NCBI GenBank assembly: GCA_019417145.1
Contig: DXVY01000076.1
Span: 1 to 7,603, forward strand
DNA from: Clostridiales bacterium
GTDB lineage: Bacteria > Bacillota > Clostridia > Oscillospirales > Acutalibacteraceae
Reading direction: 5' to 3'
Length of the DNA: 7,603 nt
A program made the position numbers and the translations under genes. This document shows, piece by piece, positions 1-6,203 of this stretch (the first letter of the stretch is position 1; each line of letters opens with the position of its first letter). Below the pieces are notes generated by a model. That model did not search any database and was not told the DNA's origin. It was given only the letters and a program-made list of their open reading frames with translations.

Positions 1-2
1 GG

Positions 3-470
3 GAGGAGCCGCCCGTCGCGGGCCACGACGTCCTCCAACCGGACATTCCCCTGGACGAACCCCCGGCCAACGCCGGCACTCCCCCGCAGCCGCCGGAAAA
101 CGTGGCGCCGCCGGCACCCCCGACAAACCAGACGCCGGCCGATGCGCCGGAGGGGGATACGCCCTGTGCCCAGTGGCCGGAAATTCTGGCACTGCTGTCC
201 AAGACCTGTCCCCTGATCCATGGGGTCCTACAGGGATCCACTGCCTATATCCGGGGTGATCTGCTGCTCATCGATTCTAAGAACTCTCAATTTCGCAATC
301 TGGTCAAGGGAGAAAACTCCCTTTACCGGGATCAGATCCGCAAGGCGGCTACCGAGGTGACCGGAGCGGTCTATCGGCTGGGCCCCTACCACAAAAAGGA
401 AACGACGGTCCAGGAGGCCGATCCGCTGGATCAGTTTTTAAAGCGGGCCGGACAACTGGGGCTCTTATAA
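3..470 (+). CDS. dnaX: DNA polymerase III subunit tau/gamma, C-terminal part (5' truncated by window edge)
   Basis: This is the last ~155 codons of the clamp-loader subunit that organises the replicative polymerase; the ATPase domain lies left of the window. The frame is open from base 3 to TAA at 468-470. The first ~60 visible residues are a Pro/Ala-rich, low-complexity stretch (many PP and PA pairs), as expected of the flexible linker. A folded C-terminal domain follows: WPEILALLSK, then a GSTAYIRGDLLLI strand pair, FRNLV, and AATEVTGAVYRLGPY near the end. This arrangement is what I recall from clostridial DnaX C-termini. A GTG inside the linker (102) could be mistaken for a start but is internal. 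The downstream ybaB-recR pair is the classic dnaX operon partner and supports the call. The programmed frameshift that makes gamma in some species would lie upstream and cannot be judged here; no A-AAA-AAG slippery heptamer is present in the visible part. Confidence 0.9.
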   Translation, partial: EEPPVAGHDVLQPDIPLDEPPANAGTPPQPPENVAPPAPPTNQTPADAPEGDTPCAQWPEILALLSKTCPLIHGVLQGSTAYIRGDLLLIDSKNSQFRNLVKGENSLYRDQIRKAATEVTGAVYRLGPYHKKETTVQEADPLDQFLKRAGQLGLL

Positions 471-477
471 ATCGGTT

Positions 478-514
478 AAAATAGCGCATGCTATTTTTGC
501 CGCATGACTGCGGC
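478..514 (+). promoter_or_regulatory. Two tandem perfect hairpins in the dnaX-ybaB spacer
   Basis: The 80 bp spacer between dnaX and ybaB holds two back-to-back inverted repeats. The first has an 8-bp perfect stem, AAAATAGC (478-485) with GCTATTTT (490-497), loop GCAT, and a fifth T at 498. The second starts one base later: GCCGCA (499-504) with TGCGGC (509-514), loop TGAC. The first resembles a weak intrinsic terminator or attenuator because a T-run closes its 3' arm, but its stem has only two G-C pairs. Possible roles are partial attenuation, an RNA-processing or stability element, or an operator. Pairing is seen directly; function is inferred. No convincing -35/-10 pair was found here. Confidence 0.45.
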
Positions 515-550
515 GATACATAGAAATTCATCCGAAAGGACGTATGAAGC

Positions 551-895
551 ATGAAAGCTCGAATTCCCAGAGGGGCGGGCGCGCCCAATAACATTAACGC
601 CATCATGAAGCAGGCCCAGGAAATGCAGGAAAACGTGGCGGCTCTGCAAAGCGATTTGGATCAGCGGGAATATACCGCTTCCTCGGCCGGCGGCATGATC
701 GAGGTAACCGTGACCGGCAAGCATCAGATCAAGTCCCTCTCCATCAAGCCGGAGGCCATTGATCCGGAGGATGTGGAGATGCTGGAGGACATGATCGCCG
801 TGGCGGTCAATGAAGCCATGCGCACGGCGGATGAAACGGCCGAAAAGGAAATGTCGAAGGTGACCGGCGGCCTGGATATCCCGGGTCTGCTGTAA
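551..895 (+). CDS. ybaB: YbaB/EbfC family nucleoid-associated DNA-binding protein
   Basis: A 114-aa protein, the usual length for the YbaB/EbfC family of small dimeric DNA-binding proteins that coat the nucleoid and are linked to RecR-dependent recombination and gene regulation. Family landmarks are visible in order: NNINAIMKQAQEMQ (residues ~13-26) opening the N-terminal helix, AGGMIEVTVTGKHQIKSLSI (the central beta-sheet), the diagnostic DPEDVEMLEDMIAVAVNEA segment, and the C-terminal GGLDIPGLL tail. The start fits the family N-terminus. GAAAGGA (534-540) is the likely ribosome site, 10 nt before ATG 551. An out-of-frame ATG at 544 lies only 3 nt from that site and would give a 15-residue peptide overlapping the gene; I regard it as spurious. 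The gene ends 3 nt before recR, so the two are probably coupled. The exact biochemical role of this family in Firmicutes is still unsettled. Confidence 0.95.
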   Translation: MKARIPRGAGAPNNINAIMKQAQEMQENVAALQSDLDQREYTASSAGGMIEVTVTGKHQIKSLSIKPEAIDPEDVEMLEDMIAVAVNEAMRTADETAEKEMSKVTGGLDIPGLL

Positions 896-898
896 GCC

Positions 899-1498
899 AT
901 GGGATACAGCGTGGCGCCTTTATCCAGGCTGATCGAGCAATTTGAACGGCTGCCTGGTATCGGACATAAAACCGCCCAGCGGCTGGCCTTCCATGTGCTG
1001 GGGCTACCGGAGGGACAGGCGGAGAAATTCGCCGACGCCATTTTGGAAGCCCGCAGGAAGATACACACCTGCGCCTGCTGCCAGAATTTGACCGACAGCG
1101 AGCTCTGCCCCGTCTGCTCCAACCAGGCCCGGGATAAATCCACGGTCTGCGTAGTAGAGGACCCGCAGGACGTTATGGCCTTTGAGCGCACAAGGGAGTA
1201 TAATGGGCTCTACCACGTGCTTCACGGCGCCATCTCCCCCTTGGACGGGGTGGGACCGGAGCAATTGCGCATCAAGGAGCTTATGGCCCGCCTGGGCGAC
1301 GGGGTGATCCAGGAGGTCATCATGGCCACCAATCCCACGGTGGAGGGGGAAGCCACCGCCAGCTATATTTCCCGGCTTCTCAAGCCGATGGGCGTCAAGG
1401 TAACCCGCCTGGCCTACGGCATTCCGGTAGGCGGAGATCTGGAGTACGCCGATGAGGTGACCCTATCCCGCGCCTTGGAGGGGCGTAGCGAAATATAG
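899..1498 (+). CDS. recR: Recombination mediator protein RecR
   Basis: A 199-aa protein, full length for RecR, which acts with RecF/RecO to load RecA onto SSB-coated single-stranded DNA at gaps and to protect stalled forks. Domains in order: helix-hairpin-helix, LIEQFERLPGIGHKTAQRLA (~11-30); a C4 zinc finger with two CxxC pairs, CACC and CPVC (~57-73); the TOPRIM domain starting at VCVVEDPQDVMAFE (~82-95) with LHGAISPLDGVGP and the ATNPTVEGEATA segment; then the C-terminal LAYGIPVGGDLEYADEVTLSRAL, which is highly characteristic. ATG 899 is separated from the ybaB stop by only GCC, with no clear Shine-Dalgarno motif, so translation probably relies on coupling to ybaB. All expected motifs are intact. 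A TATAAT-like string inside the gene (1199-1204) encodes part of REYNG and lacks a -35 partner. Confidence 0.97.
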   Translation: MGYSVAPLSRLIEQFERLPGIGHKTAQRLAFHVLGLPEGQAEKFADAILEARRKIHTCACCQNLTDSELCPVCSNQARDKSTVCVVEDPQDVMAFERTREYNGLYHVLHGAISPLDGVGPEQLRIKELMARLGDGVIQEVIMATNPTVEGEATASYISRLLKPMGVKVTRLAYGIPVGGDLEYADEVTLSRALEGRSEI

Positions 1499-1524
1499 CG
1501 CGTATCAAGGAGGAACGGCGGGCC

Positions 1525-1971
1525 ATGGGGGGACAATCCAAGGAGCGATCCGAACGGCAGGCTAAGCGGCGGGCGGAGCTTTTTATACTGATCAAATTCC
1601 TGTTGGTGGGCGTGGGCAACACGCTGATCGACTGGGCTGTATATTTTATCCTGACCGGCCTGTTATCGGTGGAAACCTTTGTCGCCCAGCCTTTGGGCTA
1701 TATTGCCGGTGCGGTTAACAGCTATGCCATCAACCGCAAGCTGACCTTTAAGAGCGAAAAGCGCTTTTTCAGCGCGCAACTTATAAAATTTGCCGCCGTC
1801 ATCGCACTTACCGCTACCGCCAGCGCACTGCTCATGGGGTTGGTCACCGAAGGCTGGGGTGTTTCGGGTACGCCCCTGCTGGATATAGCGGCAAAGATAG
1901 GCGTAACCGCCTTTACCATGCTCTTTAATTTTGCCCTCAATCGCCTGTGGGTCTTTCGCAAGAGAAAATAA
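1525..1971 (+). CDS. GtrA family polytopic membrane protein
   Basis: A 148-aa protein with a basic N-terminus (KERSERQAKRR) followed by four predicted membrane segments: about residues 20-45, 52-70, 84-107 and 117-140. The GtrA signature is clear: FLLVGVGNTLIDWAVYF in the first helix, and two matching loop motifs, NRKLTF (~70-75) and NRLWVF (~139-144), after helices 2 and 4, which suggest an internally duplicated two-helix unit. GtrA proteins are proposed to flip or help translocate undecaprenyl-phosphate-linked sugars for decoration of O-antigen, teichoic acid or other cell-surface glycans. A strong AAGGAGG site (1507-1513) precedes ATG 1525 by 11 nt. It lies 26 bp after recR and is probably co-transcribed with it, yet it has no functional link to recombination. 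No partner glycosyltransferase (GtrB-like) is in the window, so the substrate cannot be inferred. Confidence 0.93.
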   Translation: MGGQSKERSERQAKRRAELFILIKFLLVGVGNTLIDWAVYFILTGLLSVETFVAQPLGYIAGAVNSYAINRKLTFKSEKRFFSAQLIKFAAVIALTATASALLMGLVTEGWGVSGTPLLDIAAKIGVTAFTMLFNFALNRLWVFRKRK

Positions 1972-2166
1972 TTGCAGGGGCGGCCTTTCCTAAGGGCGAC
2001 CGATCCGCCGAACGGTGGAACAGGCGCCTTCGGGGGTAAGAGGGACAAAATGCGAATTTTGTAAAAAAAGGCAAGAAAGCCACATTGAAAAGAGTAAGCG
2101 AAAGGTCCGCATTGCGAAGGATGCAGGCAAATGGAAACCTCGGCGCTACAACCGTTCCATAGCATA
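1972..2166. other. Structured intergenic region of unknown nature between convergent operons
   Basis: About 195 bp lie between gtrA and the terminator hairpin with no credible gene. The stretch is rich in small inverted repeats: GCCTTT (1983-1988) with AAGGGC (1992-1997), one G-U; TCCGCC (2004-2009) with GGTGGA (2014-2019), one G-U, GAAC loop; ACAAAAT (2045-2051) with ATTTTGT (2056-2062), perfect; and ATGGAA (2131-2136) with TTCCAT (2155-2160), which encloses CGG/CCG. An A7 run (2063-2069) reads as T7 on the minus strand after a weak GGC/GCC stem. Reading frames across it lack start and ribosome signals and resemble no family. It could be a dispersed intergenic repeat, a small structured RNA, or decayed sequence. 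The pairings are observed; any function is unknown. Confidence 0.4.
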
Positions 2167-2214
2167 ATAAGGCAAGCGGGAGAAGCCAAATACGGCTTCT
2201 CCCGCTTAGCTTAT
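2167..2214. terminator. Probable bidirectional intrinsic terminator between convergent operons
   Basis: A perfect 14-bp stem, 2174-2187 (AAGCGGGAGAAGCC) with 2194-2207, closes a 6-nt loop AAATAC. An outer ATAAG (2167-2171) can pair with CTTAT (2210-2214) across a 2x2 internal loop. The stem sits 13 nt beyond the stop of the leftward PPOX-family gene and between two convergent operons, so it probably ends leftward transcription and may also catch rightward readthrough from gtrA, about 200 bp upstream. The flanking T-tracts are interrupted on both sides (CTTATTAT leftward, TTAGCTTATAT rightward), so it is less canonical than a terminator with a pure U-run. Confidence 0.8.
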
Positions 2215-2220
2215 ATCCGC

Positions 2221-2703
2221 CTATTCGGCCAGTTCTCTGGCCTGCTTGCCGGATATGTGCTCGGTGGTCAACTCGATGATACAAAAGGCATTCCATGCGC
2301 CTTGGATAGCCCGATTCCGGCTGTCCGCGCAGTCGTCGGGGTAATACTTATGCGCCAGCGCCCGTATGGCCTTCTCTATTTCCTCTTCCTCCTCCAAAAT
2401 GCGTATTTGTCCAAATACGATCACGCTTCTGAAGTACGTGGTGTACGCTTTCGGCATAACCTGATCCCGGTCTATGACACAAAAGGACGCATTAGCGTTT
2501 TTTCGGATTCCGTCGATCTTATGTCCTTCCTTGGCCGAATGAAAATAAATTTTCCCGTCATGATACACATAGCTGAGCGGCACGGCGTAGGGGTATCCAT
2601 TATCGCCCATAACCGCCAGTACGCCGGATGTCCCCCTTTCCAGCATGGCCGTGCATTCCTCCGGGACAAGCGCCTGCCTTTTTCGTCTCATTTCCCTAAA
2701 CAT
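2221..2703 (-). CDS. Pyridoxamine 5'-phosphate oxidase superfamily (Nim-like) flavin-binding protein
   Basis: A 160-aa protein with the FMN-binding split-barrel fold signs of the PNPOx/NimA group: basic MRRKRQALVPEE N-terminus, then TSGVLAVMGDNGYPYAVPLSYVYHDGKIYFHSAKEGHKIDGIRKN (~residues 25-69), where the HSAKEGHK stretch is the usual flavin-phosphate-binding and dimer-contact region, followed by ASFCVIDRD and SVIVFGQIRILEE. Family members include true PNPOx enzymes, 5-nitroimidazole reductases (Nim) and many uncharacterised FMN or heme-binding proteins. The short length and motif pattern favour the Nim-like uncharacterised branch over vitamin B6 synthesis. I chose ATG 2703 over ATG 2709, two codons upstream, because GAGGAG (2711-2716) lies 7 nt from 2703 but only 1 nt from 2709. 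It lies 48 bp downstream of mfd on the same strand and may be the operon's last gene. A Glu-rich EEEEEIEK stretch is near residue 105. Confidence 0.88.
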   Translation of the reverse strand: MFREMRRKRQALVPEECTAMLERGTSGVLAVMGDNGYPYAVPLSYVYHDGKIYFHSAKEGHKIDGIRKNANASFCVIDRDQVMPKAYTTYFRSVIVFGQIRILEEEEEIEKAIRALAHKYYPDDCADSRNRAIQGAWNAFCIIELTTEHISGKQARELAE

Positions 2704-2710
2704 TTCCATT

Positions 2711-2716
2711 CTCCTC
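2711..2716 (-). promoter_or_regulatory. Shine-Dalgarno site that decides the PPOX-family start
   Basis: GAGGAG on the minus strand. The first in-frame ATG (2709) is one base away, too close for normal initiation. The second (2703), after one GAA codon, is at the ideal 7-nt spacing. Just upstream, CGCT-GAA-AGCG can form a small 4-bp hairpin. Confidence 0.6.
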
Positions 2717-2751
2717 GCTTTCAGCGCTATGCTATGGACCGCCCCGCCCCT

Positions 2752-5700
2752 TTATCCGGCCATGGCGGCCAGCGCCTCTCTCAATGTATCCAGAGGCTGC
2801 TGTCCCTTTAAAATACGCACCGACAGGTAGGGCTTTTGTCCCGCCGACAGCAGCACCCTTCCCTTGAGCGCGCCGGCCAACCGACCGGCCTGCTCGGTAT
2901 CCAGCCGGGCCAGATACAGCAGCATGGTATCGTCCTTTTGGACCACCTCGGTGACATGCAGGGCAGCGGCCTGGTTGCGGAGCATAGCCACGTCGATAAG
3001 ACCCTTGACCGCCGCAGGCGGCTCTCCAAACCGGTCGATCAGCTCGTCCAGCACGTCGGACATATCCTCCTCGGTGCGTATGGCCGCGATACGACGGTAG
3101 ATACCCAGCCGTTGGGGCAGGGACTCGATATATCCCTCCGGTATATGGGCCTGCACCCGCAGGTCAACGGTACACTCGGCGTCGGGCGCGGGCTCCAGTC
3201 CTTTTTCCTCGTCCACCGCGTCGGCCAAAAGCTTGAGATACATGTCATAGCCCACCGCCTCCATATGCCCGTGCTGCTCGCCGCCCAGGATATTGCCCGC
3301 GCCTCGGATCTCCAGATCCCGCATGGCAATCTTAAAGCCTGAGCCGAACTCGGTGTACTCCCGAATGGCCTCCATGCGTTTGGTGGCGATATCCGAAAGG
3401 GCCTTGCCCCGCCGAAAGCATAAATAGGCGTAGGCTCGGCGGCTGGAACGGCCCACCCGGCCGCGAAGCTGGTGGAGCTGGGACAGGCCCATGCGGTCGG
3501 CGTCCTCGATGATCAAGGTATTGGCGTTTGCCACGTCCACCCCGGTTTCAATAATGGTGGTGCAGACCAGCACGTCGATCTCATGCTCTAAAAGCCGTTC
3601 CCAGACCCGGGACAGCTCTTCCTCGCTCATCTTGCCATGGGCCACGGCCACCTGATGATCGGGCAGCTTCTGCTGAAGCCGGGCAGCCACGGCTTCGATG
3701 CTTTCCACCCGGTTGTGCAGATAATAGACCTGTCCGCCACGGCGCAGCTCTTTTCGGATGGCGTCCAAAAGGATGCCGTTGTCCTGTTCCAGCACATAGG
3801 TCTGGACGGGATGGCGGTCTTCCGGGGCCTCCTCGATGGTGGACATATCCCGGAGCCCCGACATGGCCATATTCAGGGTGCGGGGGATGGGGGTGGCCGA
3901 TAGGGTCAGCACGTCCACATTGGGATAGAGCTCCTTGAGCCGCTCCTTCTGGGCTACGCCGAAGCGCTGCTCCTCGTCCACAATCACCAGCCCCAGATCC
4001 TTCCAACCCACGTCCTTTGAAATGAGACGATGGGTACCTACGACCATGTCGATATGGCCGCGGCGGATCTCCTTAATAATCTCCGTCTGCTGAGCGGGCG
4101 TGCGGAAACGGGAGAGCAACTCCACCTTGACCGGCATGCCGTCCATGCGCCTCTGGGCGGTCTGGTAATGCTGCCAGGCCAGAATGGTGGTGGGTACCAA
4201 AAGGGCGCATTGCTTGCCCTCTGCCATGCACTTAAATGCAGCGCGCAGGGCCACCTCGGTCTTGCCGAAACCCACGTCGCCGCACAGCAGCCGGTCCATA
4301 GGCACCGCACGTTCCATATCCCCCTTGATCTCCTGGATGCAGCGGAGCTGGTCCTCGGTCTCATCGTACTCAAACCGCCGTTCAAAATCGCTCTGCATAT
4401 CGGTATCGGGCGAAAAGGCATAGCCAGGCGTGCTCATGCGTTTGGCGTACAGGGCGGTGAGCTGCTTTGCCATGTCCTTGACCGCCTTTTTGACCCTGGC
4501 CCGGGTCTTTTGCCACTGCTCTCCCCCCAGCTTGTGGAGCCGAACGCCAGCCTCCTCGCCGGGGCCAATGTATTTGGACACCAGGTCCAGCTGGGTCACC
4601 GGCACATACAGGGTATCCTGTCCGGCGTATCGGATCTTGATATAATCCTTGGTGACCTTTTCCACCGTCAGCTGCTGAATGCCCTCGTATATGCCGATAC
4701 CGTGGGCGGTATGCACCACATAATCGCCCGGCCGCAGCTCCTCCAGCGAGCCGATCTCCTTTGCGTCCTTCCGACGCCGCTTCAGCCGTCTGCCCGTTCC
4801 CGCCGCCTTGCCTTGCGAAATGAGGGTAAAACCCAGCTCAGGGAACTCGAAGCCGGCGGATAGTCCGCCGGTGGTAACGAAAAGGCCGGCAGGCAGAACG
4901 TCCTGCCGGGACGGATCGATATACTGGGCGGGCATTCCGTGTCGGTTCAGCTCCTCGGCCAGGTTCTTTGCCGCCCGCTCGCCGCCTGCCAGGATGACGG
5001 TGGTGCCTTTTCGCGCGGCGCCGATATCCTCCAGCAGTATATCTAAGGATCCGCTCCAGAGAGAGGACTGTTTCATATTAAAATTAGCCGTCTCACGAAT
5101 AGGCAGGTCATAGCTGCCTCTGGCAAAGTTCTCCATCAAGAGCGCACCGTGGTCGTCAAAGCGGGACAGCAGCCCGCCGCTGTCCAAGCTATAGGTATCC
5201 AGCCCTTCGCACAACCAGCCCTCCTCCATAAGCGCGGTTATGTCTTCTCCCTGTTGCCAGAGGAAATTTTTCATCCGCTCTCGGATTTTTGCGCTCTCGC
5301 TGACAAAAAGCAGGGCGTTTTCTGCATAATCAAAAATAGTGGCCGGTGGGTCATAGGCCAAGGGCAGATAACGGTCCATCGCCACACCCACGCCGTTGCG
5401 CAGGCTGTCTATGTCCGCCCGAAGCCGGGCCGTAGCCTGATCGGACAGCTTCTTTTTACGTTTTTTCTGAAGAAAAGTTTCAATTTTATCCGCCAACGCG
5501 GCCTCAGAATCAAAGAGCACCTCGGCCGCCGGCGTGACCCGCACCCGTTTCATAGTGTCCACCCGGCGCTGGCTCTCCACGTCGAAAGCGGCGATGGAGT
5601 CGATTTCGTCCCCCCAGAATTCCACACGCACGGGCTGGGGCAGATCAGGAGTAAAGAAATCCAGAATGCCGCCCCGGACGGCGAACTGGCCGGGCCCCTC

Positions 5701-6198
5701 CACCTGCTCGGACCGCGTATAACCGGCCGCCAGCAGACGCGCCGCCCCCTGGGCGGGCGATAAGCTATCCCCCGCCTTTAAGGTGAAGGTGCGGCCGTAT
5801 AGCGCAGCGGGCGGGATGGTGTACTGCACCGCCGCGTCCACCCCGCAGAGCGCCACGTCGAAGTCCTCCTCCATAAGCCTGGCCAGGGTGCCCAAGCGGA
5901 CATGCTCGTATTCCCTGGACTGGCCGGTGAGGTTTCGGAAGGTGAAATCCCTTGCGGGGAAGAGCACCGCCCGCTTGCCCAGGGTCTCCAAATCCTCCTT
6001 GAGCCGCACAGCCTCCCCCTCGTCGGCGGTGATGACCAGACCGGGCTGCCCGGCGTCGGTGGTCAGGGCGGCGATCAGCAGGGCCTTATGGATATGGGAT
6101 AGGCCGGAAACAGCTGCGGGCAGCCGTTCCTGCCGGATAGCCGTCAGCAATCCGCCATACTCCCGCAGGCCGGTCATGGCTTTATAAAGGAACTGCAT
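2752..6198 (-). CDS. mfd: Transcription-repair coupling factor (ATP-dependent DNA translocase)
   Basis: A 1148-aa, apparently intact Mfd, the translocase that pushes RNA polymerase stalled at lesions off DNA and recruits UvrA for transcription-coupled excision repair. Order of domains: UvrB-like N-terminal module (~15-350, with QFAVRGGILDFFTPD and VRVEFWGDEIDSI at ~171-202); RNA-polymerase-interaction domain beginning at GDYVVHTAHGIGIYEG (~491-506); RecA-like helicase domain 1 with Walker A GDVGFGKTE (~640-648), DEEQ box (~741-744) and LSATPIPRTL (~766-775); helicase domain 2 with TTIIETGVDV (~880-889) and LHQLRGRVGR (~908-917); the translocation motif DLEIRGAGNILGGEQHGH (~961-978); and a C-terminal autoinhibitory domain after ~1000. 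ATG 6198 is 10 nt from GGAGG (6209-6213), which lies in the last codons of the upstream nucleotidyltransferase gene. The 5 bp gap between the two suggests coupled translation. All helicase motifs look functional. Confidence 0.98.
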   Translation of the reverse strand: MQFLYKAMTGLREYGGLLTAIRQERLPAAVSGLSHIHKALLIAALTTDAGQPGLVITADEGEAVRLKEDLETLGKRAVLFPARDFTFRNLTGQSREYEHVRLGTLARLMEEDFDVALCGVDAAVQYTIPPAALYGRTFTLKAGDSLSPAQGAARLLAAGYTRSEQVEGPGQFAVRGGILDFFTPDLPQPVRVEFWGDEIDSIAAFDVESQRRVDTMKRVRVTPAAEVLFDSEAALADKIETFLQKKRKKKLSDQATARLRADIDSLRNGVGVAMDRYLPLAYDPPATIFDYAENALLFVSESAKIRERMKNFLWQQGEDITALMEEGWLCEGLDTYSLDSGGLLSRFDDHGALLMENFARGSYDLPIRETANFNMKQSSLWSGSLDILLEDIGAARKGTTVILAGGERAAKNLAEELNRHGMPAQYIDPSRQDVLPAGLFVTTGGLSAGFEFPELGFTLISQGKAAGTGRRLKRRRKDAKEIGSLEELRPGDYVVHTAHGIGIYEGIQQLTVEKVTKDYIKIRYAGQDTLYVPVTQLDLVSKYIGPGEEAGVRLHKLGGEQWQKTRARVKKAVKDMAKQLTALYAKRMSTPGYAFSPDTDMQSDFERRFEYDETEDQLRCIQEIKGDMERAVPMDRLLCGDVGFGKTEVALRAAFKCMAEGKQCALLVPTTILAWQHYQTAQRRMDGMPVKVELLSRFRTPAQQTEIIKEIRRGHIDMVVGTHRLISKDVGWKDLGLVIVDEEQRFGVAQKERLKELYPNVDVLTLSATPIPRTLNMAMSGLRDMSTIEEAPEDRHPVQTYVLEQDNGILLDAIRKELRRGGQVYYLHNRVESIEAVAARLQQKLPDHQVAVAHGKMSEEELSRVWERLLEHEIDVLVCTTIIETGVDVANANTLIIEDADRMGLSQLHQLRGRVGRSSRRAYAYLCFRRGKALSDIATKRMEAIREYTEFGSGFKIAMRDLEIRGAGNILGGEQHGHMEAVGYDMYLKLLADAVDEEKGLEPAPDAECTVDLRVQAHIPEGYIESLPQRLGIYRRIAAIRTEEDMSDVLDELIDRFGEPPAAVKGLIDVAMLRNQAAALHVTEVVQKDDTMLLYLARLDTEQAGRLAGALKGRVLLSAGQKPYLSVRILKGQQPLDTLREALAAMAG

Positions 6199-6203
6199 GC
6201 GTA

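Larger units (their letters stand above)
2156..2738. repeat. 11-bp inverted repeat bracketing the flavoprotein gene
   Basis: TCCATAGCATA occurs on the plus strand at 2156-2166 and, in inverted orientation, at 2728-2738. The two copies flank the terminator hairpin and the PPOX-family gene, with one copy in each adjoining spacer. Allowing one mismatch, the match extends to 13 of 14 bases (CGnTCCATAGCATA). No transposase, target duplication or tRNA end is visible, so a mobile-element boundary is only a possibility. An 11-mer repeat can also arise by chance in a window of this size. Confidence 0.3.

Noticed and set aside
577..586. Perfect GC palindrome GGGCGCGCCC at the start of ybaB
   Set aside because: It is within coding sequence encoding GAP-type residues of the family N-terminus. 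Such short palindromes are common at this GC content.
544..591. Short out-of-frame ATG frame overlapping the ybaB start (15 codons)
   Set aside because: It is only 3 nt from the ribosome site, while ATG 551 gives a family-typical N-terminus. The tiny peptide has no recognisable features.
1199..1204. TATAAT-like -10 box inside recR
   Set aside because: It lies in coding sequence, and no -35-like hexamer is found at 16-18 bp spacing.
2063..2081. Minus-strand terminator candidate with GGC/GCC stem and T7
   Set aside because: The stem is only 3 bp, too weak for an intrinsic terminator, and the leftward operon already has a strong hairpin upstream of it.
1722..2296. Minus-strand frames crossing gtrA and the intergenic region
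   Set aside because: No ribosome site or recognisable domain. They cross the strong terminator hairpin and overlap well-supported genes on either side.
2131..2811. A 226-codon plus-strand reading frame opposite the flavoprotein gene
   Set aside because: It runs antisense over a gene with clear PPOX-family motifs, has no ribosome site, and its translation matches no fold or composition I recognise. It is a high-GC shadow frame.
4030..4863. A 277-codon plus-strand reading frame inside mfd
   Set aside because: It is antisense to the intact helicase domains of mfd, is rich in His/Leu/Gly as expected of a reverse-complement shadow, and lacks start signals.
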